A stretch of 64,000 nt of DNA from Trichosporon coremiiforme (taxonomy: Eukaryota > Basidiomycota > Tremellomycetes > Trichosporonales > Trichosporonaceae). How positions within the stretch are numbered: the first letter of the stretch is position 1; the number at the start of each line of letters is the position of its first letter. Positions 32,743-42,980 of the stretch are shown one piece after another. The stretch covers positions 496,001-560,000 of the forward strand of contig BCJJ01000003.1 of the NCBI GenBank assembly GCA_039545355.1. The letters run 5' to 3'. Below the pieces are notes generated by a model. That model saw only the letters and a program-made list of their open reading frames with translations. It was not told where the DNA came from and did not search any database. A program made the translations under genes and the position numbers.

Positions 32743-32967
32743 TTTGAGTGGAGGAGGAAGGTCAGAAAGTGTTGAGAGGAAGGTGCTTAGGAGCGCCTCC
32801 TGGAGCGAGGGGACGAGTATTGCCTCTGGACACGGATTTCGTCTAGAGAATCGGAGTGGAGGTGGAGGTTCCGCTGTCCGGCGCTGACGATGTACGGAAT
32901 GCACCCCAAACGTCGTCAGCGAGAACGAGACATCACCACTGGCGCTCCCACTCCCCCTCTCCGGGGT
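32743..32967. promoter_or_regulatory. GPN2 upstream region
   Basis: About 225 bases between the GPN2 ATG and the 3' end of the next minus-strand gene; it must contain the GPN2 promoter. No clear element. Confidence 0.45.
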
Positions 32968-33674
32968 TTACGGCACGATGATCGACGGCTCGGTGTGGCA
33001 CTTCGTGACCGAACCACCGCAACTGCTGCGATAGCCTGTATACTGGGATGTTAGCTTATGCATGCTTGGCAAGACGAGGAAGCTTACATTTGGTGATCCA
33101 TGAGTGTTCGTCAAGGCAGGTGGCGGGAGCTGAAACTGGCGAGGCACTAATATCAATTTCGCTGTGTCGTTCGTATGAGGTGGTTCGTGGCGGTCTTTCG
33201 AGCACGCTCATGCCGAGGCTCACTCTGGGCGGGGTAGCACGAGGTGAAGGCGGGTGCAGAGGAGTGGGGAGTGTGCAACCAAAGTGGGGGTCACTTGTGA
33301 GAGGTGTGCACAACTTGGGGGGTGCCCTCGCTGCCTCCGACGAAGGGTGAGTCGATGATTGCTGAGTGACGCTCATTCAGCTGCTCGATCATAGGTGTTC
33401 GCTTGACAGTAGCGAAGGGTGCAATTACGGATCCTGAAGTCGAAGGGGCCATGGACAGCCGCTTCTGAGAGTGCTGAGAGTTGCGGTTGAAAGGGTGGCC
33501 AAGTGGCACAGGGACAGGGGGAGCTCGGAAGAACAATCCGTTAAAGTCTCCATCCAAGCTAGGGCGCAATGAGCCCTCACTCCCCGATGACAATGAGGCG
33601 AGCGAGCTGCGCTTGTCGTACTCAAACGCAGTGGAATGCGCAGTGTGGGTGTCTACAGAGTCGCCGTCCTCCAT
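32968..33674 (-). CDS. Serine-rich hypothetical protein with unresolved frame junction
   Basis: The last exon is 32968-33042 (ending HTEPSIIVP), joined by a clear 45-base intron (donor GTAAGC, CTAAC branch) to 33043-33087 and upstream coding sequence. Upstream, 33674 down to about 33320 reads as a serine-rich protein from MEDGDSVDTHTAHS through KRSSLASLSSGSEGSLRPSLDG. The two parts are in different frames. They would join if one C were removed from a six-C run near 33330, or if an intron I cannot find lies there. An upstream ATG at 33872 is possible. No domain is recognised; phospho-regulated scaffolds often have this composition, but function is unknown. Confidence 0.4.
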
Positions 33675-34011
33675 GGCAGACCGCGCAGATAGACCGGCCC
33701 GTATGTGTCTGGGCGCGCCTGACTTTTCTCCAACTCTACGACCTTGCCATTCCCTCACCGGTGCTTTACCATCAGCCACGATGCTCACAGGCACCTCGCT
33801 CGCAGCTGCATTACTCGCTCGCCGTCGGCATACTCTACACGGATGGCATGTCAAACAAGTCTCGCAAGACATCACAGCTACAATACTATCTCCTATCTCT
33901 TCTTCACACAAGATTCCACTAAGGATTCCAGCGGTACCTCTGATACGGTGGGTGCGGGTGCGGTGGGTGCGCGTGATACGCGGGGTACGCCAGGTATGTG
34001 GGAGAGGCCCA

Positions 34012-36658
34012 CTAGGCCATTGTTCCCGCCGGAGTTGGGGTCGCTGGCGGCTGGGCAGCCGCAGTCTGGCCACTTGGCGTTTGAGGTGCCCGCTGGCTGG
34101 GCTGGGCTGGCTGCTGCGACGGCTGAGCAGGTTGGGAGGGAGCCTGGCCAGGTTGCGCAGGTTGAGCCGGAGGCTGAGAACCCTGCGCCGGCTTGGGGGT
34201 TTGTGGTGGATTAGGCTGCGGGTTCGGGGCCGCGGCCGCCTCCATCTCGAGCGTCTCGAGGATCTGGCCCACGAGGGTATCGACGTCAGCGGCACTGACG
34301 TCTCCGCCACACCCCGCCGCAATCAGGTGCCTGTACCTGCTCATCTTCTCTGTCGTGCCCGCCTCGGTCTGTGCCTTGACCAGCCGCTCGACGAGCTCGG
34401 CGCGGCGTTTCCGCTTCGCTTCGATCTCGGCGCGCAGCCGCTCCTCCTCCCCCTTTGCGTCTTCTGGCACGGCGGTAAGCGTCTCAAGGTCGCTGTAGTC
34501 CTCGCCCGCCTGTGACGGGTCGTTGCCGTCACGCCAGCGCGCCTCGCGACCCGCTTCCGCCTTCAGCCAGTCAGCTGCACCGCGCGCCAGAGCCTCCTGC
34601 AGCCTCGTACGCAGTTGCGAGACTAAAGGAGAGAGCTCGGCCTGCCGCGCCTCGAGCGGTTTCGCCTTCTCCTCCATGTTGTGCAGCAGCCTTCCTGCCT
34701 CCGTGACCTCCGCGTGGATCGTCGTCAGCATCGCCTTGGCCTGGAGAATGTCGCGCTCCTTGGCCGACAGCTCCGCGTCGTAGCTCCGCGCAAGGGACTG
34801 GAGGTGCGTCGTGATATCACTCAGGTACTGGCCGCCCGCGAGGCGCGCCGCCTCACTCGTGTAGAGCTGCGGGTGGGAGTAGCCCGAGAAGACGGACGCG
34901 CCGAGCGAGTTGGCGCTGCTCGCTGCCAGTGGCAGAGTGCGTCCGAGCATGATGTCCGGCGAGGAACGGAAGCGCTCGTCCTCGAGGATGTAGTCCTCGG
35001 CCGACTTGAAGTCGCGGTTGCGGATCTTGGGGTCGGCGCCGTGGTCGAGAAGCGCCTTGACGATGCGCTTGCTGCGCGCGCGGGCCGCGAGCGTCAGCGC
35101 CGTCTCGCCGTCCTCGTCCTGGAAGTTGATCACGTCCGCGAGCTCCTGCGGGTAGTCGGCGAGACGCGACAGGATGACCTCCATGTAGTAGCGCGCCGCG
35201 TGCGTCTTGCCTTTGATAAGAGCCAGGTTGGCGATGTGGTGGAACACGGTGCGGTTCTGCTTGTCAATGTTGAGCGTCGAGCGGTGCAGCAGCTCAAACA
35301 CCTCGGGGAACTTGCGCAGGTCGTAGTTGTTTGTGAACATGACGGAGCGCATGAGTGGCGTCTGCTCGAGGTTGTTCTTGTCAAAGATGCGTGCACCAGC
35401 AGACAGGAGCAGCTTGATGACGCGCACGCGGCCCATGGCCGCGGCCCAGTGCAGCGCCGTGTGGTTGTCGTCATCGATGGGTCCGTTCGGGTCCCAGTTG
35501 TACGGCGGCGAGGTGAGGACGGACGGGATCTGCGTCGACTCGGACACAAAGTAGTTCAGAATGATGTCGTTGTATTCGTCCTGCGTCAAGGGCCCCTGCA
35601 TCCCGCCGTAGTTGCGCGGCGAGCTGCCATGCGGCGGCGTGTGCACCGCGCTGTTCCCCCGCGCCCGCCGCATCTGCTCGTACTGATCGACGTCCATCAT
35701 GTCCGCTGTCCGCTTGCGCGAGTGCCCGTTCGAAGACGCCTTGTGGTCCACGTCCATCGCATCGCTGCTCGGCGGCATCGGAGCGTCGCTCGGCGGCAGC
35801 GCGCTCGAGCCGATCAGCGGCGACGGCGTCGCCGACTCGGACATGGCGTCCCCTGGCGAGTCGCTTTCCCGGGACGCGGCGATCGACTCGGGAGTCGCTT
35901 CTCGCTGCCGTTTCGGGGCACTGAAGACGTCCTTGGCCTGCTTCGGCTCCGCTTTTCGCTTCGATGGCGCAGCAACCGTGTGCTTCGGCGCCGGCGGCGG
36001 GGACACGGACGATGGCACAAAATCAATGATGGGCCGGAGCAGGTCCTCGACGTTGTACTGCTTCGCGAGCGCAAGCCCACGCTCGATGGGAACCCATGTT
36101 CCTGGCATTAGCCCAAACATTGCAACCTCGAAGCAACATACCTTGGTACTTTCCGTAACCTCCCTGGACCTTCTCGTGCTCGCCCTTCTGGACCTCGCGC
36201 TCGAGCACACGCGTGCGTTGCGGCTTGTCGAACCCGGCGACCTTGAGAATCTGCGTCGCGTTCAGGTATCCGTCCGACCGGCGGCGCATGACCGCCACAT
36301 TGCGGCAGATGAACTCGTACACGGGGCTGACATTAGCATTAGCACACAGACGCGGACGCGTCGACTCGTCCGCGCACGCAAAGGATGCGCGCGGCCACGG
36401 CCTGGACACTTACACGCCACTGGAAAACGGATGCGGATTTCATTACAGTCCGGTAATGATGATTCATGTGGTTAGCACGCGCGTAATGTTGATTGTTTGC
36501 CTGGATCGCGGCAGACTTTTCGCGCCGGCATGCATCGCAGACGTACCTGTACGTGGCCTGTATCTGTTAGCTAGTGAACTCGCGCGTCCAAGCTGCTGGA
36601 TGCTCACTTTGTAGATGGTGTTAGGGCCCTCGCCCGCGACGGCGGGTTTCTTGCCCAT
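34012..36658 (-). CDS. MBP1: APSES-domain and ankyrin-repeat cell-cycle transcription factor (MBF/SBF subunit, Mbp1/Mbs1-like)
   Basis: Four exons: 36608-36658, 36547-36557, 36142-36326 and 34012-36101, giving 778 residues. Exon 2 is a microexon of 11 bases without which the DNA-binding domain does not read ([16 protein letters not shown]). Residues 15-111 are the KilA-N/APSES domain, with [28 protein letters not shown] and [13 protein letters not shown]. Basic NLS-like runs ([14 protein letters not shown]) follow. Ankyrin repeats begin near [28 protein letters not shown] and return in [31 protein letters not shown] coiled coil and a glutamine/proline tail (PAQPAQPGQ) end the protein. Such factors bind MCB/SCB-type sites to drive G1/S genes in the nucleus. 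Confidence 0.93.
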
Positions 36659-37274
36659 GGCGGGGTGAGCCTGCTACGCGACGGTGCAAACGGCGGAATG
36701 GGGCGAGTTGATCAGCCGGGGTTATGGTGTGGTGCGTAGCCGGGCAGAAGGGTTGTCGGTGACGGGTATGCTTGGTATGGATGCAGTCGATGAGGGATGA
36801 GGGAGAGGGAGGTCGATGCGCCAGAGAGAGTGGATGGCTGGATATGAATGAATGCTTTGGCGGTTGGCGGGGAGATGCTGAGATGCTCGGTGGTGGGGTT
36901 CAGGCTGCTGTGGTGGGATACTGGTGAGAGGACTGAGACGTCATGAGCGTGCAGTCGCGTCTGCCTTCTTCCAAACGCGTCGGGCAGTGGACTCGACCTC
37001 TCTCTCTCTCTCCAACCGTACACAGTACAGTCCTCCACTGTAAGGCGCTGCCCGGTGGAGGCCAAGCGGGAGCAGATTGCCGTCAACCGCCCAGCCTGCG
37101 CTTGACCCCCGGAAATACCGCCTGTGGCACCCTGGCTCCCAGCTTCAGATTTCGAGCAAGGCAGCTCAGGAGCTGCAGAGCGAGCGTCAGAGTGGAGGCC
37201 GACCGGGGCTGCCAGAGAATCTGAGAATCTTGTAACAACAACGTCAGCTGCAGAAAGGCGCATCGAGGCCCATC
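36659..37274. promoter_or_regulatory. Divergent promoter of the MBF and RPC9 genes
   Basis: About 616 bases between divergent starts. Contains a CT-repeat (about 36998-37014), a common fungal promoter element. A minus-strand frame of 183 codons here is composition-driven and not considered a gene. Confidence 0.5.
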
Positions 37275-38084
37275 ATGAAGGTAAGCGTTTATCTCAAGCT
37301 CGTCGTTAACTCCCCCACAGATCTCGAACAACCCGCCGCAGCACCTGTCCAACTACGAGGTCCTTCAGCACTTCATCGGCACAAAGAAGGACAACGACTT
37401 CCTCGAGGAGGCCGTCCGTAACCACACCAACCGCCAGGCCCTGCTTGCCCGCGAGCACCTCCCGCCAAAGAAGGGAGCCTACGTCCCCGACGTCCCTGAT
37501 GTTCCCGACCTCGATGAGGAGGGCCTGAAGAAGGAGGACGAGGGAGCCCGCCGTGGCAAGTCGGACGAGGCTATCTGGATTCAGGACGAGGTCATCAAGT
37601 ACCTCTGCGCCGACTTCAACGTGACCGCCCGCCAGACCGCCGAGGGCGTCGCTCAGCTCGCAGACGGACTGCAGGACTACGGCCTCACCAAGGCTGAGCT
37701 CCTCCAGGTCTGCAACCTCGGCCCTAGGAGCCAGGTCGGCCTCTACCTCGTAAGTTGCAATTGCGTTTACACCAGTTTACACCAACTGACATCCAGGTCC
37801 TCGAGGACGCAGAGAAGCGGTTGCCCATGCCCTACGAGGACACGATGAACACGATAGTCGAGAGCGTCGTCGCCCCCACCATCCTCGACGAGGTCCCCGA
37901 GTCTCTGCTGCCGTACGTTAACATCGTTCAGCCTGCAGAGATTGCCAACGCCGTCATGAACGAGACGGCCGAGTACGCCGAAGACGAGGAGATGTACCAG
38001 GAAGAAGAGTTCGTGCACGAGGCTGAGTGGGGAGCTGCGCGCGAGGGCGGTGTCGACGACGAGGAAGACAACACGATGGACTAA
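37275..38084 (+). CDS. RPC17: RNA polymerase III subunit RPC9 (Rpb4-like, CGRP-RCP family)
   Basis: Three exons: 37275-37280 (only Met-Lys), 37321-37749 and 37797-38084, giving 240 residues. The tiny first exon is supported by a GTAAGC donor and by family sequence starting right after it (ISNNPPQHLSNYEVLQHF). The N-terminal LSNYEVLQHFIGTKKD segment and the HRDC-like helix QDYGLTKAELLQVCNLGPRSQVGLYL are typical of RPC17/RPC9, followed by VLEDAEKRLP. A family-atypical insertion (VPDVPDVPDLDEEGLKKEDEG) lies between them, and the acidic tail is long. It forms the Pol III stalk with RPC25 in the nucleus and is needed for initiation. Confidence 0.9.
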
Positions 38085-38184
38085 TGTGGATTCCGAGACT
38101 TTTACAATAGCATACACTGTAGGCATTATGGGCATCATGTACAGATATATCAATGATCCTAGTGTTCGAACGAGGTGGACATGT

Positions 38185-39778
38185 CTAACCACCGAAGGGG
38201 TTGCCGTTGATGGCGTAGTTGACAGCGAAGGAACACAGGCTTCCGAACGCAAGACCAGCGACGAGAGAGAAGGCGGCCAGTGTGCCGGCCAGGTCCTTCT
38301 CCTCGTCGGCGATGACAGGGTTCAGCTCGGGTGACGAAGCAAAGATCATGCAGATGGAGCCCACGGCGCTGACGTCAGTTCAGGAATATCTCATCAGACT
38401 CACCCGTTGGTGATGCCGAAGAGGAGCAGGATGAGGAAGTAGACCGCGTCGGGGAAGACCCACAGACGCTCATACGCTCGGGCGGGGGTGTTGCACAGGA
38501 GGAATAGCGGGAAGAAGACGATACGCAGACAAGACAGGATAACAATCTGCTTCGTGCTGAGCGACATGGCCCAGCGCATTCCGGGGATGAACGTTCGTCC
38601 GACGTAGTCACCGACTGATAGGTTAGCAATCCCCAGCAATCAAGTACCCACAGTTGAAGATGAAGAAGTGGATGGCGATGAAGATGGCAGGCTGCAGAAT
38701 CCATGGCGGGTTCCGGCTCGCCGACATGATCGTCGTTGTGATGGGAGGGAAGATTGCCTGAAGTCAGCTGAAGCGGTGAATCGAGATCAGCTCACCAGAG
38801 TGACAGTGAAGACAAAAGCGACAGCGAACTCGAGGGAGATGTTCTTGGCGAACACGCGCTTAGTCATGTCCTTGCTCGTGACATCGACGCTGATTTCTCG
38901 CTGCGCGAGAGGAGCCAGCACAATCACATAGTCAGGGTGGCTGACCAGGTACCTGAGAGCAGCGATGCAGGCGATGGTACCGACGGCTCCGATGAACCAG
39001 AGCGCCTGGGCCGCCTTGGTCGACCCGTGTCCGTTCTCGGGGATACCAGCATTCTTGGACTCGGCCATGGCGAGGAAGACCTGGGCGAGCGATACGATGC
39101 AGGCGACTCCACCTTGGCCACTCATGACAGCTAACGTCTCCTTGGGGCCCCAGAGGGCGGCGAGCGCGAACACTGCTGATTGGAGGTATGATGTTGATAA
39201 AGAGAGCGCCAGAACGATGAGCAGGAGCATCGGAAGGAGCAGAGGAGACCCCGAGGTCGACATGGAGGGAAGAATGTTGGACAGCAGGGGGAAGACCATG
39301 ACAACCATAGTAACGAGCATCAGAATCAGCGACCACCGCAGCCGTTTCGTCGGCGCTGTCTATTGGTCAGCCAGCCATATGTTAGTAGCTAAGAAGCTCA
39401 CCTTTCCCGCATTCCGCTGAGCGATGCCGAGGAAGAGTAGGTTGCTGAAGCAGTAGACGGTGCTGAGATAGCTGGCGAGGTTTGCTCGTGTCGGCCCGAA
39501 TAGGAAGAACGAGGTGAAGAGGGGATACGTGCAGATCAGAGCTATCGGTCAGCGAGCTGTCAGTAGAAGGACGCACCGTTCCAGCTGAGGAGGATGCCTG
39601 CTCCGAGAGCCCAGAAGCAGGCGACGACGAGGCCACCGCTGCGGCTCTGCATTTCGCCACGCTGGGGCCGTTGTCTGTGTATCTCGAGTGGCGGCAAGTT
39701 GGGGCCATCGTCCGACTGGACTGGTTCATAGTCGGCATGAGACTGGCTGCTGAACTGATTTCTGATTCTGCTCAGCAT
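38185..39778 (-). CDS. Equilibrative nucleoside transporter (SLC29/ENT family)
   Basis: Six exons: 39577-39778, 39402-39541, 38796-39359, 38652-38757, 38404-38614 and 38185-38368, giving 468 residues with every phase matching. A hydrophilic N-terminus of about 45 residues precedes about ten or eleven membrane helices, for instance VVACFWALGAGILLSWNA, MLVTMVVMVFPLLSNIL and FAVAFVFTVTLAIFPP. The ENT landmarks are the GILLSWN motif in helix 1, QSAVFALAALWG and SGQGGVACIVSL in helices 4-5, and FNFGDYVGR at the start of helix 8. The protein should move nucleosides or nucleobases across the plasma or vacuolar membrane. It is divergent from Med10. Confidence 0.93.
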
Positions 39779-40348
39779 GGTGAGTAAGGTGGTGGTGGGA
39801 AGGCGGGGGATGGAGAGAACGATGAGAGATGGGGAGGAAGGAAGACCGTTACACGGATTGAGGGAAGGCGGTCTGGTCAGGATTGTCCGTCTATTAGTCT
39901 GCGGCGGGTGTCGTCAACGGTGGAGGATGCCATCGGCCTTGAAGCCTGGGCGTGCCTGGCTCCAGCGCTAGACTCGATCCTGGACGCCGCCGATTGAGAC
40001 GCGCCGTGAGCCACCGGTGAACGGGGCATTTTGATTCCGGACGAGAGCTCAGCCGACTGTGAGCACTCGAAATGACGCCAACCGGACATCGCCAGGGACT
40101 AGGGACGCCGAACTATCTGCCGCCGCATGCCGATCTGGTCCCGCAACGGAGTCGCTGTTGTTCTTCTGTTGTCCATTTCGACCGAGCAACGCACCCGCCT
40201 TCCTCACCTGCATTGCTGCGACACATTGCCCCTGACCACAGACAAGTCTGAAGCAAGCAGGAATCGGACAGACATTGTTATTGTTTAATTTGATCCGACC
40301 GACTCGAGGCCTGTTGATCTGACTACACCTCCACCTTCCCTCTCCATC
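39779..40348. promoter_or_regulatory. Divergent promoter of ENT and Med10 genes
   Basis: 570 bases between opposing start codons. No clear regulatory motif beyond ordinary composition. Confidence 0.5.
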
Positions 40349-41027
40349 ATGATGCTGCCTTCCCCCGCCCCGAGCCCAAACACAGACCAGGGCACTGTCC
40401 GCAACGAGGTCGAGACCCAACTCCTCAAGCTTGCCCAGGATCTGTACGAGATGGAGGTTTGTGCTGGAGAGGTGAACCCCGGCATGGAAGACAAGGTGCC
40501 CGAGTATCTGTGAGTTGCCTCCAGAAGCTGCCCCTGCAGTGGTGAGCTAACAGCAGTGCGAAGGTCAACCAGTCATTCATCAGCCTTGCCAACTTGGCGC
40601 CGCAGGTGACGGACTCTGTCCCGCGGCTTGTTACCGAGTGAGGACACCCTGTGGTGCATTGGACATCCGTTGCTGACAACCAGCCTCATCGATCGCTACA
40701 GGAACCCGCACACATACACGAAGACGACACTGTCGCGTGCCACCGGTGAGAACCAGTACGCTCTCGGGCGTGTTCTGGGTTTGGAGGCGGGTTTGGAGCT
40801 GGCAGAGCTGTCTGGCCTTTGCTGACTTACAGAGCTTCAGGCGGCAACTCGAAGGTGCTGTCGGCGAAGCATTCCCTGGTGTGCCGCTGCCCCAGCGGCG
40901 ACACCACCCGCTGCCTGTCGAGGGTGCGGAGCAGGAGGGCGAGCAGGGCAATGGTGTCAATGGCGAGCACCAGCAGAAGCAGAGCCAGAACGGCGGCATG
41001 GATGTTGAGCCCAAGACTGAGTCGTGA
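40349..41027 (+). CDS. MED10: Mediator complex subunit 10
   Basis: Exons 40349-40509, 40557-40637, 40684-40786 and 40833-41027 give 179 residues. The protein matches Med10/Nut2: a helical N-terminus (VRNEVETQLLKLAQDLYEMEVCAG), QSFISLANLAPQVTDSVPRLV, IDRYRNPHTYTKTTLSRATGENQYALGRV and then SFRRQLEGAVGEAFPG. A glutamine-rich tail follows. The third intron needs a GC donor (GAG|GCGGGT) to keep the conserved spacing between ENQYALGRVLGLE and SFRRQLE, because a GT donor nearby would delete part of the helix. Med10 sits in the Mediator middle module in the nucleus. It is divergent from ENT and convergent with mL40. Confidence 0.9.
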
Positions 41028-41242
41028 TCTTTTGTTTGAACACAGCCAGAGCATACCCGGCACCTTGCAATACCCCACAACACAACCTAGAACCCAAAGC
41101 TTAGAGAATGGTTATCAATGCATATGTACAAAAAGTTGCTAGATTGTTGTGTTGCGATGCTGGAGGTGAAGGTGGAGGTCTGAAATCAGCTAATGGAACC
41201 TGCGCAAACAGCTGGCTACTCACTGGTCTGAGCCAGACATCA

Positions 41243-42505
41243 TTAGAGCTCGTTGAGTGGCCTGACCCAGTCGTAGTTCCATCCCTTCCCCCTGCTGTCG
41301 ACAGGAACCCAAGCCTCGCGGGGGACGAGACCGTCGACACGGGCCTCGAGGAAGCGGCTCTCAGCCGTCTTCTTCTTGCCCTGCTCAATGCCCTGGAGGG
41401 CAGCCTGGTAAGCAGCAGGACCGTGGTTCATGCGCTGCATGGCGCGGGTGTAGACGGTACGGGGAATCTCTCCCTTGCCCTGGACACCACCTGTGAGGGT
41501 GTCGAGCTCGTTGCATGCCTACAACGTCTGGATCATCCTCAGGCCGAGTCACGGACCCAGGACGATCTTGATTCCTCGCACACAGTGGGTGTGAGGCGAG
41601 CATCCAACGTACGTTGACGTTCCAAACCAGCTGCGCGATCCCTCCCACATGCCGGCTCCGTGTCTCCGGCCTTAGTGATGGGGCGGCCCCTCACCTTCTG
41701 TTACTCGAGGGGACTTCGCGTCACCGCATCGGGCATCCCGATCTCGGTTCTGCGAACATAGAAGCACATTATCCATTCACTTCCTCGTCTTCAGTGGCCG
41801 GCAACAGAGGCCCATAGGCCGAAAGCTTTGAAATCCCAAGCATCAGCCACACACGTGATCTGGCTATCTCCTAGATGTGCCTACTTCTTTTCAGTCCATT
41901 CCGACCAGAGCTAGCTAGATTGTGAGCACCAGCTTCGGGCATGCTGAAGATAAAGAGCAGAGGTATGGAACCATGGCCATTGTGGTAGTTGGCTGAATGG
42001 CACACTGCCCAAGAGACACCGTTCCGCAGTGACTGCCGAGCGCCGCCGCGGCATACCACCTCGAGGTGGATCCACGTCCTCACTAGTACAATGGTTCAGT
42101 ATTCCCGCTTTTCACGCGGGCGATCAGGGTTCGATTCCCTGGTGGGGAACTCTTTTGGCTCCCGCTACTCGACGCCTCCATGGGGCGGTACTTGGCCGCA
42201 ATGGCGTGCTGACGCTTCTCACGCTTCTCGCGCTTGAACAGCTGCCATGCGCGCTCGACTGTGTCATGCGCCTCTTTGCTGGGAATCACGGCACGCAGGC
42301 GCTCCTCGTACTCGTAGCGGCGGGCGCCGATCGGCGAAGAGTTGCGTGGCGCAACACTGTCAGGCGGGTAGAGGTAGTTGCGGATCACGTCGATACGCGC
42401 ATCAGTCGACTGGGCGGTGTGCGGGTTCAGGCTGGCCATGCCACGGGTGGCACGGAGTGTCGGGGCGGCGACGCGGATGCGCGACGAGGACGCAAGGGCC
42501 GACAT
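41243..42505 (-). CDS. Mitochondrial large ribosomal subunit protein mL40 (MRPL28-like)
   Basis: Two exons, 42176-42505 and 41243-41518, give 201 residues. The N-terminus is a mitochondrial presequence (SSSRIRVAAPTLRATRGM). The mature part matches mL40: DARIDVIRNYLYPPDS, RLRAVIPSKEAHDTVERAWQLFKRE, then after the intron RAMQRMNHGPAAYQAALQG, KKTAESRFLEARVDGLVPREAWVPVDS and KGWNYDWVRP. Phase analysis requires the intron to begin with GC (ATG GAG|GCGTCG), since no in-phase GT occurs there. The intron is 657 bases, exceptionally long here, and carries a tRNA-Glu gene on the opposite strand close to the donor. The protein is part of the mitochondrial 54S subunit. Confidence 0.85.
42077..42149 (+). 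tRNA. tRNA-Glu (anticodon UUC)
   Basis: A full cloverleaf of 73 bases can be folded by eye. The acceptor stem pairs TCCTCAC (42077-42083) with GTGGGGA (42142-42148, one G-T pair). The D arm is GTAC/GTAT around AATGGTTCA. The anticodon stem CCCGC/GCGGG encloses the loop TTTTCAC with anticodon TTC, and the T arm CAGGG-TTCGATT-CCCTG is perfect. The internal promoter boxes are therefore intact. No intron is seen. It lies antisense inside the long intron of the mL40 gene, 26 bases from that intron's donor. Confidence 0.93.
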
Positions 42506-42980
42506 TTTTGTGTGTGTAGTATGAGGATGTGGGTCGTATCCGTCGAGTCCGGCGCCGAAGTTGGCTCGTCTGCCGATCGGATGCTGGTGGACTTCGAAAA
42601 GCGGTGGCCCTTAAACGCACACGAGAATCACATGGGTTTCTGTCACGTGACAAAGGCTTGACCAAGCCCCTTTCCGCCCGGCCCAATATCACGTCTGATC
42701 CTGGCAAGCACGAGGATGTAATGTTGCAAAGACTCCTGCAAGACATCCGGACAACAACCATCGCCCCCGTCCGATCTCTCATCACCACCCACCCGACTGA
42801 TTGCGGCGTTCAACTGGCGACCGACACGTCCATCCGAAGCTGCTAGGCGCCCAAGCCGTCCAGCTTCAGCGTCGGCAACGGGTCATCCAAAGTGGCTGTT
42901 AGAGTTTGACTTAATATTGATTCAAGGGGGAGAATCGAAACAATCGCGACGGCTGTTCCGTGGCAGCGACATTCTCCACC
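42506..42980. promoter_or_regulatory. Divergent promoter of mL40 and the Zn2Cys6/AlkB-like gene
   Basis: 475 bases between opposing starts. Nothing specific recognised. Confidence 0.5.

Noticed and set aside
34681..36111. 476-codon open frame on the plus strand
   Set aside because: Antisense shadow of the MBF gene; arginine/valine-rich without motifs.
42083..42175. Continuation of the mL40 frame past ATG GAG to a stop at 42083
   Set aside because: The extra codons are the antisense of the tRNA-Glu gene, and the conserved C-terminal half of mL40 lies in a separate exon, so this is read-through into the intron.
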